Shown here: positions 1 through 7,559 of the stretch, piece by piece
Position numbering within the stretch: position 1 is the first letter of the stretch
Layout of the letters: the number at the start of each line of letters is the position of its first letter
Source: Qipengyuania gelatinilytica
Lineage (GTDB): Bacteria > Pseudomonadota > Alphaproteobacteria > Sphingomonadales > Sphingomonadaceae
Length of the DNA: 64,000 nt
Assembly (NCBI RefSeq): GCF_019711315.1
Contig: NZ_CP081294.1
Location: 930,001 to 994,000 of the forward strand
Direction of reading: 5' to 3'
Program-made: the position numbers and the translations under genes
Notes under the pieces: model-generated
The model's input: the letters and a program-made list of their open reading frames with translations, nothing else
Told to the model about the DNA's origin: nothing
Databases searched by the model: none

Positions 1-908
1 AACATCACATTGCGGCAATCGCTCATGAGCCGGCCGACATCCAGCCCGCCGCCATTGGGGCCGCGCGGGCGGATGTTGAGGTTGCCGTGATATCGCGCCT
101 CGGCACTGCCGTTGAGTTCCCAGTTCTCGAAGATCTGGCAAGCGCGCTTCCAGAGCTTCTGGACGTGCTCCGCGTCCTGCTCCATCCGGTCCTTCGCCTC
201 GGCTGCTGCCGCTCCCATGCCTGCAATAAGCGCCGGCGAGAGGGTGCCCGAACGCAGGCCGAATTCCTGCCCGCCGCCGGTCTGGACCTCGTGCAGATCG
301 ACCCCGTCGCGCACCCAGAGAGCGCCCACGCCCTTGGGGCCGTGGAACTTGTGCGCGCTGATGGCGATCATGTCCGCGCCGGTGACCTCGATCTTGCCAT
401 AGGCCTGCACCGCATCGCACAGGTAGAGCGCGTTGTTCTCTTTTGCCTTGCGATGCCATTCGACCGTCGGCTGGATCACACCGATCTCGTTATTGACCTG
501 CATCAGGCAGACCAGCCGCGTGTCCTGCGGCAGGTCCTGCTTGGTGTTGCACTGCCCGTCCTTGGCGACGTTCAGCACGTGGCACTTGCCCGCGTCCTTG
601 GCCGTGTCGAGCACGGCGGAATGTTCGATGGCCGAAACCGAGACCGTGCCATCCTTGCCGCTTCCACGAATGGCGAGATTGAGCGCTTCGGTCGCACCGG
701 AGGTGAAAATCACCTTGCCGCCCGCCGGAAACAGCGCGGCGACCTGTTCGCGCGCAAACTCGATCGCGGCCTTGGCCTCGCGGCCCATCTTGTGCGGGGA
801 ATGCGGATTGCCGAAGCCGGTGCCGCCCGGGCCGTCGAGCCAGCGCATCATGGCATCGCGCGCTTCGGGGGCAAGCGGGGTGGTGGCTTGGTAGTCGAGG
901 TAGATCAT
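1..908 (-). CDS. cysteine desulfurase (class V aminotransferase), second copy, 3' end outside window
   Basis: PLP-dependent NifS/IscS-type enzyme that takes sulfur from cysteine for Fe-S or thio-cofactor assembly. About 302 residues are visible, from MIYLDYQATTPL through the PLP-lysine motif SAHKFHGPKG, and stop just before the region where the catalytic cysteine loop is expected, so the C-terminal part lies beyond the left edge. The ATG at 908 overlaps the TGA of the upstream zinc-ribbon gene (ATGA), indicating translational coupling. It is a diverged paralogue of the desulfurase two genes upstream rather than a close duplicate. Family assignment is firm; whether it serves a SUF/ISC pathway cannot be judged without the flanking genes. 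Confidence 0.9.
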   Translation of the reverse strand, partial: MIYLDYQATTPLAPEARDAMMRWLDGPGGTGFGNPHSPHKMGREAKAAIEFAREQVAALFPAGGKVIFTSGATEALNLAIRGSGKDGTVSVSAIEHSAVLDTAKDAGKCHVLNVAKDGQCNTKQDLPQDTRLVCLMQVNNEIGVIQPTVEWHRKAKENNALYLCDAVQAYGKIEVTGADMIAISAHKFHGPKGVGALWVRDGVDLHEVQTGGGQEFGLRSGTLSPALIAGMGAAAAEAKDRMEQDAEHVQKLWKRACQIFENWELNGSAEARYHGNLNIRPRGPNGGGLDVGRLMSDCRNVM

Positions 909-1162
909 CTGGTCTCTATCATCGGCTCATTGCAATTCGGGCATTGCCGCAAAGTCTTCGAGCCTCGAAATTTGTTAGCGTACTGGAAGTCGTTCAATTT
1001 CGTGCCGCAATTCTGGCAGCGAAGTTTGCTCGCCGCGAGAAAGATCAGAGGTATAGCTACCCAGACGGTCCAGGCCGATCCAAACATCAATAACTCAAAT
1101 ACGGCCGCCACGATGCCAAATTCGGCGCCTCGAAGAATGCTCGCCCAAGATTTCTGGCTCAT
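905..1162 (-). CDS. small membrane protein with C-terminal zinc ribbon
   Basis: 85 residues, family not recognised. The N-terminal half (about 12-45) is hydrophobic and could make one long or two short membrane segments. The C-terminal half carries CxxC at 49-52 and CxxC at 74-77, a rubredoxin/zinc-ribbon spacing, so a bound zinc or iron is likely. Its ATG overlaps the stop of the upstream cysteine desulfurase and its stop overlaps the start of the downstream one (ATGA at both ends). The DNA looks less GC-rich than both neighbours, which suggests a later insertion into the operon. Function is unknown; a role in sulfur or metal handling is only a guess from position. Confidence 0.75.
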   Translation of the reverse strand: MSQKSWASILRGAEFGIVAAVFELLMFGSAWTVWVAIPLIFLAASKLRCQNCGTKLNDFQYANKFRGSKTLRQCPNCNEPMIETR

Positions 1163-2151
1163 ACCTTTGCCAACTCAAGCCATACCTCGGCGAAGCGTTC
1201 CACTTCTTCGCGCGTGGTGTTCCAGCCGAAGCTTGCGCGGATGGTGCGGTCGGCAACTTCGGGTTCTACCTGCATCGCCTGCATGACGTGGCTGGTCTTC
1301 ATCGTGCCTGACGAGCAGGCCGACCCTTGCGAGACAGAAATACCTGCCATGTCGAAGCGCATCACCTGCGCGCTGCCGCTCATCTTGGGCATGGCGATGG
1401 CGCGGACGTAGGGCGTGGGGTCCGAAAGTCGGTCGGATATCCATGTTCCACCGCTCTCGCGGCAGTGCTCGACGATCGCGTCCATCGGTTCGAGCACGAA
1501 GGGGTCGATATAGGGTGAGGATGCCGCCTCCAGCGCCGCAGCCATACCCATCGCGGCGGGAAGGTTTTCCGTTCCGCGCCGATAGCCGCGCTCCTGTCCG
1601 CCAGCCGGATCGAGCATGGCGAAATCTTTCACCAGCAGCGCGCCTATGCCGATCGGCCCGCCGAACTTGTGCGCCGACACGATTGCCATGTCGCAGGGCG
1701 GAATCGCGAATTTGCCCGCGCTCTGCGCACAATCGGTCAGCAGGAGGCCGCCTGCCTGATGCACCTGCCCGGCAATGGCGGCGATGTCCTGCCGGTTGCC
1801 GGTTTCCGAATTGATGTGCTGGACCGCGACGAGCGGGCGCTCGCGCTGGACGGCTTCGGCGAACACTTCGAGGTCGAGTGCGCCATCGGCTTTCACCGGC
1901 AGGCGCTCTGCATCGGGAGCCGCCTTGAGGATCGCATCGTGCTCGACCGCGGAAACCAGCCGGGCGCCCGCCTTCGCATGGGCCAGAGCGAGGGCCGCAG
2001 CCTCGCTCGCGCCGGAAGTAAAGATGACCTCGCCTTCCCAGCCGAGCGCGCGTTTCATCCGCTCGCGCGCGTCCTCCAGCATCGCGCGGGCCTTGCGGCC
2101 TTCGGCGTGCGGGCTGCTGGGATTGGCCCAGCGATCGAAGCCCTCTTCCAT
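1159..2151 (-). CDS. cysteine desulfurase family protein, start codon uncertain
   Basis: NifS-type PLP enzyme with the PLP-lysine motif SAHKFGGPIG and the cysteine loop SQGSACSSG. The listed start is the first ATG (MEEGFDRW), but coding similarity clearly continues upstream in frame: codons back to about 2205 read IYLDHAATTPLRPEARAA, the conserved family N-terminus. No in-frame ATG, GTG or TTG precedes it before the TGA at 2287-2289; the nearest candidates are GTC at 2217 and ATC at 2205. The gene therefore either uses a rare start, has lost its start codon, or contains a sequence error. It heads an operon with the zinc-ribbon protein and a second desulfurase, and is divergent from the hydrolase at 2333. 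Confidence 0.85.
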   Translation of the reverse strand: MEEGFDRWANPSSPHAEGRKARAMLEDARERMKRALGWEGEVIFTSGASEAAALALAHAKAGARLVSAVEHDAILKAAPDAERLPVKADGALDLEVFAEAVQRERPLVAVQHINSETGNRQDIAAIAGQVHQAGGLLLTDCAQSAGKFAIPPCDMAIVSAHKFGGPIGIGALLVKDFAMLDPAGGQERGYRRGTENLPAAMGMAAALEAASSPYIDPFVLEPMDAIVEHCRESGGTWISDRLSDPTPYVRAIAMPKMSGSAQVMRFDMAGISVSQGSACSSGTMKTSHVMQAMQVEPEVADRTIRASFGWNTTREEVERFAEVWLELAKV

Positions 2152-2332
2152 CGCCGCACGCGCTTCGGGGCGCAGCGGGGTGGTGGCAGCATGATCGAGA
2201 TAGATGCGTGTCGAGACGGGACGAGGCCTTAAATTATTGCGATTTGGCGGTGAAACCCTATATAGCCCGCGACCTCGCGCAAGCCCTCAAAGGGCCAGCG
2301 CGCCCGAAATTTTCTGTCAGGGTATATCTCCC

Positions 2333-2989
2333 ATGCCGACCGTGATCTTTCCCGGCCCCGAAGGCCGCCTCGAAGGCCGTTTCTCTCCCGGCCCGCGTCC
2401 GCGCGCACCTGTTGCGATGATCCTCCACCCGCACCCGCAGGGCGGCGGCACGATGAACGAACAGATCACGCAGCGTCTCTACAAGACCTTCGTGAACCGC
2501 GGCTTTGCCACCTTGCGCTTCAATTTCCGCGGCGTCGGCCGCAGCCAGGGCAGCTTCGACAACGGTATCGGCGAACTGTCCGACGCCGCTGCCGCGCTCG
2601 ACTGGGTCCAGCAAGTTCATCCCGAAGCGCAGGTGACTTGGGTTGCCGGCGTCAGCTTCGGCTCGCTCATCGGTATGCAGCTGCTCATGCGCCGCCCGGA
2701 AATCCGCGGCTGGATCAGCATCGGTGCGCCTGCGAGCATGTACGACTTCTCGTTCCTCGCGCCTTGCCCCGCCAGCGGCATCTTCATCCACGGCGCGCAG
2801 GACACCGTCGTCCAACCAAACGCCGTGACCAAGCTCGTCGAGAAGCTGCGCACGCAGAAGCACATCACCGTGCATCACGAAGAAATTCCGCGCGCGAACC
2901 ACTTCTTCGAAAACGAGCAGGAAGATCTGATGAAGTCGGTCGACAACTACCTCGACTTCCGTCTCGACCCGGCCTGCCCGATCACCTGA
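2333..2989 (+). CDS. alpha/beta hydrolase
   Basis: 218-residue single-domain serine hydrolase with the HPHPQGGG segment near residue 32 (oxyanion region), nucleophile motif GVSFGS (Ser108), acid Asp157 (GAQD) and catalytic His190 (ANHFF). This matches a compact family of bacterial alpha/beta hydrolases of unknown substrate. The ATG at 2333 is preferred over upstream in-frame starts because the family begins at about MPTVIFPGPEG and the upstream residues look non-coding. It is cytoplasmic with no signal peptide. It is transcribed divergently from the cysteine desulfurase operon and is followed by a good intrinsic terminator. Confidence 0.9.
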   Translation: MPTVIFPGPEGRLEGRFSPGPRPRAPVAMILHPHPQGGGTMNEQITQRLYKTFVNRGFATLRFNFRGVGRSQGSFDNGIGELSDAAAALDWVQQVHPEAQVTWVAGVSFGSLIGMQLLMRRPEIRGWISIGAPASMYDFSFLAPCPASGIFIHGAQDTVVQPNAVTKLVEKLRTQKHITVHHEEIPRANHFFENEQEDLMKSVDNYLDFRLDPACPIT

Positions 2990-3020
2990 TCGCTGTCAGG
3001 CAATCGATGCGAATACGATC

Positions 3021-3046
3021 AAGGGTCCGATTTTCGGGCCCTTTTT
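3021..3046 (+). terminator. intrinsic terminator after alpha/beta hydrolase
   Basis: Stem AGGGTCCG / CGGGCCCT (8 bp, one G-T pair) with a short AT loop, followed by TTTTT at 3042-3046. It lies about 30 nt after the hydrolase stop codon. Confidence 0.85.
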
Positions 3047-3148
3047 CGTAAGCGGACCTGCCTACCGCCACCCTCCAAACGGCCGGACTTGCATTTGATT
3101 TGATATGTTGTAACATCCAATCAACTGGAGTCGCAAAGGAGAGGACCC

Positions 3149-3817
3149 ATGTCATATGTCGACCAGAAGAGCGGCCCCTCGCCAACGGGTTTGGCGAGCG
3201 CCGTTATAGTGCAAGCGGCCATCGGTGCGCTGATCGTCACCGGCCTTACCGTCTCTCAGGCAATCATCGCCGATCCACCCAGAGTGGACACTTTCGATGT
3301 AAAAAAGGACCCGCCGCCCCCAGCCCCGCCTCCGCCTGAACAGGCAGAGAATGTCCCCGACACTCCGACAACCCCGCCGGTCAACGTGCCCACCCCGAAG
3401 TTCGAGCTCGATAAGTCCGAGCCGACGATCGCGACGACGACCGTTCCCCTGCCCCCGATGCCGCCGATCCCAAAGCCGAGCGGTCCGGTCGTGGAGATTC
3501 CGAGCCCGGCAGCCACCTTCGCTCCCGTCGGAGCCAAGCCGCGCAATGATCCGGGTGCATGGCTTTCGGACCGTGACTACCGCTCAAGCTGGGCGCGGCG
3601 TGAGCTGACCGGCGTGGCCAGCTTCCGCCTCGATATCGCTGCCAGCGGCAAGGTCACGGGTTGCCGGATCACCGGCAGCACGGGCCACAGTCAGCTCGAC
3701 GAAGCGACCTGCCGCCTGGTGCAGCAGCGTGCGAAATTCGAACCGGCCCGCGGGTCGAATGGCGAACCGGTGTCGGGTCATTATACCGGTTCGGTCCTCT
3801 GGCAGCTGCCCGAATAG
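3149..3817 (+). CDS. TonB-like energy transducer
   Basis: 222 residues with TonB architecture: short N-terminus, one membrane anchor (about 15-38), a long proline-rich periplasmic linker (about 50-115) and a C-terminal TonB-type alpha/beta domain (about 135-222, ending in YTGSVLWQLPE). It would transmit proton-motive force from ExbB-ExbD to outer-membrane TonB-dependent receptors. It stands alone, with no exbB or exbD beside it, so it probably works with an ExbBD complex encoded elsewhere. A TonB-dependent receptor lies at 49 kb in this window, but a specific pairing is not implied. The SD-like GGAGAGGA precedes the ATG. Confidence 0.85.
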   Translation: MSYVDQKSGPSPTGLASAVIVQAAIGALIVTGLTVSQAIIADPPRVDTFDVKKDPPPPAPPPPEQAENVPDTPTTPPVNVPTPKFELDKSEPTIATTTVPLPPMPPIPKPSGPVVEIPSPAATFAPVGAKPRNDPGAWLSDRDYRSSWARRELTGVASFRLDIAASGKVTGCRITGSTGHSQLDEATCRLVQQRAKFEPARGSNGEPVSGHYTGSVLWQLPE

Positions 3818-3835
3818 CCTCCCGGGCAATAGCTG

Positions 3836-4045
3836 CTAACGCGAGCCCCGTTCGACCTTGTCGAGCGGGGCTTCGCCGTCTGCGTCGGGGATCGTCCAGA
3901 TGGCGACGTTGCCCAACGCGATCAGGCCCAGCAGGACCATGAGCAGCGCGTTCTTGGCATTGCCGGTCCGCTTCCACAGCAGGAATGCGCCGACAAAAAG
4001 CGCAACGGCGGCAAGTACGACGATAGAAAGGACGGTATCGAGCAT
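3836..4045 (-). CDS. small membrane protein, function unknown
   Basis: 69 residues with two predicted transmembrane helices (about 3-24 and 31-52) separated by a short basic loop KRTGNAK, and a charged C-terminal tail. Codon use matches neighbouring genes. It converges on the TonB-like gene; the last codons and stop form one arm of a long hairpin. No family recognised. Confidence 0.7.
   Translation of the reverse strand: MLDTVLSIVVLAAVALFVGAFLLWKRTGNAKNALLMVLLGLIALGNVAIWTIPDADGEAPLDKVERGSR
3844..3872. terminator. long hairpin at convergent gene junction
   Basis: AGCCCCGTTCGAC, loop CTT, GTCGAGCGGGGCT: a 13-bp stem with one G-T pair, located after the TonB-like stop and overlapping the 3' end of the minus-strand membrane-protein gene. 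No U-tract follows on either strand, so it is terminator-like (possibly bidirectional or RNA-stabilising) rather than a classical intrinsic terminator. Confidence 0.45.
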
Positions 4046-4164
4046 GCCCGCTCCCTAGCCCGGGTCGCGCGATCGGGAAAGCACCGGAACGCACTGCATC
4101 CCATCCCGTTGATTGCAAAAGCGAAGCGGCGATAGGCCGCACAAACGGCGAAAGGACGAGAGCG

Positions 4165-4542
4165 ATGGGTATTTTCAGCAGCATCAAGGAAGCAATCTTC
4201 GGCAAGGAAGCCAAGGCGCAGGAAGCACCGGCCCAACCGAACACCGGGAATGCATGGGCAGATGCCCCCAAGACGGGAGCCGTCGCCAAGCCGGTCATCG
4301 ATGTCGAGAACAGCCTCGATTCCATGCCGGGTGCCGACCGGCTCAACTGGCGCACCTCGATCGTCGACCTGATGAAACTGATCGGGGTCGATTCCAGTTA
4401 CGAGAGCCGCAAGGCGCTCGCAACGGAGCTTGGCCGCGAGGATTATTCCGGCACCGCCGAGGACAATATCTGGCTGCACAAGCGCACCATGCGCGAATTG
4501 TCGGCAAACGGCGGCAAGGTCCCGGCCGAATTCCTCGATTGA
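4165..4542 (+). CDS. DUF3597 family protein
   Basis: 125 residues. The N-terminus MGIFSSIKEAIFGKEA followed by a low-complexity Ala/Pro/Gln linker and a C-terminal domain (about 50-125, containing DRLNWRTSIVDLMKLIGVDSS) is typical of DUF3597 proteins, which are found widely in proteobacteria near or apart from LysM proteins. The C-terminal domain looks like a small helical fold; the biochemical role is unknown. No signal peptide. SD-like GAAAGGACGAGAG precedes the ATG. Confidence 0.8.
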   Translation: MGIFSSIKEAIFGKEAKAQEAPAQPNTGNAWADAPKTGAVAKPVIDVENSLDSMPGADRLNWRTSIVDLMKLIGVDSSYESRKALATELGREDYSGTAEDNIWLHKRTMRELSANGGKVPAEFLD

Positions 4543-4579
4543 TTTGACACTCTTGCGCGCCGGATACACACCGGCGCGC

Positions 4580-6433
4580 ATGACCCAACACACTTTCGAA
4601 GCAACCCGTCGTCAGGTCCTCGCAGGGCTTGGCGCAACCACCGCCCTCACGCTCGGCGGATGCGTCCCGACACCGCGGCCCGAAGGCATTGCCGCAGCAC
4701 AGAGGATCGGTGCGGAGCGGTTGCTCGAAACCGTCGCCTACAATTTGCTCGAGCATGAACCCGAACGCGCCACCAGCCTTGGCGTGGATACGGGCCGCTA
4801 TGCCTATCTGCGCGGCAAGATCGAAGACCAGTCGCCTGCCGGGCAGGATGCCTATGCCGCCACGCTGCGGCAGGACCTTGAACGCGTTGCCGCCTATTCG
4901 CGCGAAGGGCTCGACAGCGAAACCGTGACCAACCTCGACGTGGTGCAGAGCGCCTATGAACTTGCGCTCGACGGCTTCGCCCTCCCCTATGGCGATACGC
5001 CGGTCGGCAACTGGCGTACCGCACCCTACGTCGTCATCCAGAACGTGGGCGAATATCTCGCCATGCCGCGCTTTATGCAATCGACGCAGAAGGTCGAGAA
5101 TGGCGACGATGCGGACGCATATATCGAACGTCTCGAAGCCTTTCCCGCCTCGCTCGACGGCGAACTGGCGCGTATCCGCGAAGCGCGCGGAATGGGCGTG
5201 GTCCCGCCGTCCTTCCTGCTCGACAAGGCTATCGTGCAGATGGAACAGACCATCGCCAGCGCCGGCAAGGGCGAGCTGTTCGCAGACGATTTGCGCGCCA
5301 AGCTCAACGCTGCGGGCATGCCCGAAAGCCATGCCAATCGCGCGAAGATCCTCGAAAGCGGGGTGATCGCCGAGGCGCTCGAACGCCAGCTCACCGAACT
5401 GCGCGCGGAACGCGAAGTCGCGACCGACGATCCGGGCATGTCGGCCCGCCCCTATGGCGAGGAATTCTACAACTGGGCGCTGCGCTCCAGCACGACCACC
5501 CGCCTCACGCCGGACGAGGTGCACAAGCAGGGTCTCGAGGAACTGGAAGCGCTGCACGCGCGCATGGACCCGATCCTGCGCAAGATCGGCTATACCGAAG
5601 GCAGCGTCGGCGCGCGCATGACCGCGCTGTCGCAGGACCCGCGCTACAAGTTCGCCGAGGGCGATGCAGGCCGCGCCGAAATCATGGATTTCATCGCCGA
5701 GCGGATCGACTGGATCAAGGCGCAGATGCCGCGCGCCTTCAATACGTTGGTAGACCCCAATCTCGAGGTCGTCCGCATTCCGGTCGCCGAAGAAGCCGGC
5801 GCACCGGGCGCCTATGGCGGGGCGGGCAGCAAGGACGGCACGATCCCGGGACGCTTCTGGATCAACCTGCGCACTACCGAACTGCACCGCAAATACGATC
5901 TTGCCGATCTTACCTATCACGAGACCATTCCCGGCCACGTGTGGGAAGGCGAATATTCGAACCGCCTGCCGCTGATCCGCTCGATCCTCGCCTTCAATCC
6001 CTTCTCCGAAGGCTGGGCGCTGTACGGCGAACAGCTGGCCGACGAACTGGGCGCCTATGACGGCTTCGAAGTGGGGCAGCTGGGCTATCTCCAGAGCCTC
6101 GCCTTTCGTGCCTGCCGCATGGTCGTCGACACCGGCCTGCACGCCAAGGGCTGGAGCCGCGAACAGGGCCGCCAGTTCTTCATCCAGCGCAATGGATCGA
6201 AGCCGGAAGAAGTGCAGAGCGAGGTCGATCGCTATTGCAGCTGGCCCGGACAGGCGACCGGTTACAAGCTCGGCCACAGCCGTATCGTCGACCAGCGCCA
6301 GCGCGCGCAGGCAGTGCTAGGCGATGCTTACGACCTCAAGGCGTTCAACGACGCGGTTATCCTCGGCGGGAATGTGCCGATGGATGTGCTGGAGAAGAAC
6401 GTGTCGCGCTACATCGCGGGGGCGAGCGCCTAG
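4580..6433 (+). CDS. DUF885 family lipoprotein (putative metallopeptidase-like)
   Basis: 617 residues. The N-terminus has a twin-arginine TRRQVL, a hydrophobic stretch and a lipobox LTLGGC, so it is probably exported (Tat-type lipoprotein) to the periplasm. The DUF885 signature HETIPGH (about residue 447-453) and a downstream SEGWALYGE motif are present; these resemble the metal-site motifs of M32-like carboxypeptidases, and a peptidase role is inferred from that. The chosen ATG places the signal peptide at the very N-terminus; longer in-frame extensions overlap the preceding DUF3597 gene and look non-coding. Substrate unknown. Confidence 0.88.
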   Translation: MTQHTFEATRRQVLAGLGATTALTLGGCVPTPRPEGIAAAQRIGAERLLETVAYNLLEHEPERATSLGVDTGRYAYLRGKIEDQSPAGQDAYAATLRQDLERVAAYSREGLDSETVTNLDVVQSAYELALDGFALPYGDTPVGNWRTAPYVVIQNVGEYLAMPRFMQSTQKVENGDDADAYIERLEAFPASLDGELARIREARGMGVVPPSFLLDKAIVQMEQTIASAGKGELFADDLRAKLNAAGMPESHANRAKILESGVIAEALERQLTELRAEREVATDDPGMSARPYGEEFYNWALRSSTTTRLTPDEVHKQGLEELEALHARMDPILRKIGYTEGSVGARMTALSQDPRYKFAEGDAGRAEIMDFIAERIDWIKAQMPRAFNTLVDPNLEVVRIPVAEEAGAPGAYGGAGSKDGTIPGRFWINLRTTELHRKYDLADLTYHETIPGHVWEGEYSNRLPLIRSILAFNPFSEGWALYGEQLADELGAYDGFEVGQLGYLQSLAFRACRMVVDTGLHAKGWSREQGRQFFIQRNGSKPEEVQSEVDRYCSWPGQATGYKLGHSRIVDQRQRAQAVLGDAYDLKAFNDAVILGGNVPMDVLEKNVSRYIAGASA

Positions 6434-6451
6434 GGCAGGCCGCGCCTCGCC

Positions 6452-7372
6452 TCATTCCCAGACGCGGACCCAGTCGACTTCCATCTGGATCTCGCCGGCC
6501 TTGATCCGGTCGACCGTCGCTTGCGGAAGGCCGGGATAGGGTGAGGTCACCCCGTTCACGCCCTGCGGATAGGTCCCGCCGAGCGCGAAATTCAGGATGA
6601 TGTACTGTGCCCGGTCGAAGCGCCACGGGCCGTACTGTTCGACGTCGGCCTTGGTGACGCGGTAAAACTCGCGGTCGTCGACGAAGAAGCGCAGGTCCTG
6701 GTCGCGCTTTTCTACCGAGTAGACGTGCCAGCCGGTCACGTCCTCTCCCGCAGGGAAGGTCTGGCGTTCGGCCATGGGCGTATCGCCGGAATAGCCGGGC
6801 CCGTGGAGCGCAGAGCTCGTCCAGTCCTTTTCGCCGACATATTCCATGATGTCGGTTTCCCCTGCATCCGGCCACGCGCCGTAACCGAGCATCCAGAATG
6901 CTGGCCAGGCGCCGCGCGCATCGGGCATGCGGATGCGGGCCGAGACCTTCGCATAGGTCACATCATATTTGTCGGCGGAGTTTATGCGGCCGGAGACGAA
7001 ATCGGTTGTCCGGCCGGTCGGGGTTGCGAAACCTTCACGCCATTGTGGCCTAAGGATCAGCGCCTGACCGTCCTCGGCACCCGCGACAGGGCCGAAGAGA
7101 ATCGTTTCGTTGGAATCTATATAGGCCTGCTGCTCGTTATTGACCCAGAACGCCGGCCCCTCGACATTCCAGACCGAACGATCGAGCGAGCCGCTGTCGA
7201 ACTGCTCTTCGAACACCAGCGTGTCGAATGTCGCTGGTGACGGCGTTGGTGTTGGCGTCGGAGTGGGCGTCGAGGTTCCGCCCGTTGCTGGAGGCGCGCT
7301 GCCACTGCCACCTCCACATGCGGAGAGCGCCAATGCCCCCGCCGCAAGTGCCCAATATGCGCGCGCCTTCAT
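6452..7372 (-). CDS. glycoside hydrolase family 16 lipoprotein (beta-glucanase-like)
   Basis: 306 residues: lipoprotein signal ending ALSAC (Cys19), a threonine-proline repeat linker (about 33-47), then a GH16 beta-jelly-roll domain. The catalytic signature GETDIMEY places the nucleophile at Glu172, the assisting Asp174 and the acid/base Glu177. Such enzymes cleave beta-1,3 or beta-1,3/1,4 glucans such as laminarin, or agar/carrageenan; the glucan type cannot be chosen from the sequence alone. A marine or algal-glucan lifestyle would fit. The ATG at 7372 is preferred since a longer in-frame extension runs into the neighbouring terminator and pckA. Confidence 0.88.
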   Translation of the reverse strand: MKARAYWALAAGALALSACGGGSGSAPPATGGTSTPTPTPTPTPSPATFDTLVFEEQFDSGSLDRSVWNVEGPAFWVNNEQQAYIDSNETILFGPVAGAEDGQALILRPQWREGFATPTGRTTDFVSGRINSADKYDVTYAKVSARIRMPDARGAWPAFWMLGYGAWPDAGETDIMEYVGEKDWTSSALHGPGYSGDTPMAERQTFPAGEDVTGWHVYSVEKRDQDLRFFVDDREFYRVTKADVEQYGPWRFDRAQYIILNFALGGTYPQGVNGVTSPYPGLPQATVDRIKAGEIQMEVDWVRVWE

Positions 7373-7478
7373 ACAGTTACTCCATCGTCCCTCACGGAGG
7401 GCTATCAGCCGCCCGGCGACCTCGCAATCTACCGACCGCGCGCATTCGTACGCATGGCGGGCAGGTGTCTCACGCACG

Positions 7479-7517
7479 AAAAACCCCCGGCCGCGCTCTC
7501 TCCTTCGCGACCGGGGG
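7479..7517 (-). terminator. intrinsic terminator of pckA
   Basis: On the minus strand the arms CCCCCGGTCGCG and CGCGGCCGGGGG form a 12-bp stem with one G-U pair, followed by TTTTT. It sits just after the pckA stop at 7560 and before the GH16 gene. Confidence 0.85.
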
Positions 7518-7559
7518 CCTCCTCTCCAACTCTCTGCCTGCGCTGCGCAGGCTATAGGG

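Noticed and set aside
87..1286. Long plus-strand open reading frame at the left edge
   Set aside because: It is antisense to two cysteine desulfurases and the zinc-ribbon protein; its translated sequence is low-complexity and shows no domain. High-GC antisense openness explains it.
7229..7276. Tandem ACGCCAAC/GGTGTTGG-like repeat in the GH16 gene
   Set aside because: It encodes the Thr-Pro linker of the secreted enzyme and is normal for such proteins; not a phase-variable tract beyond that.
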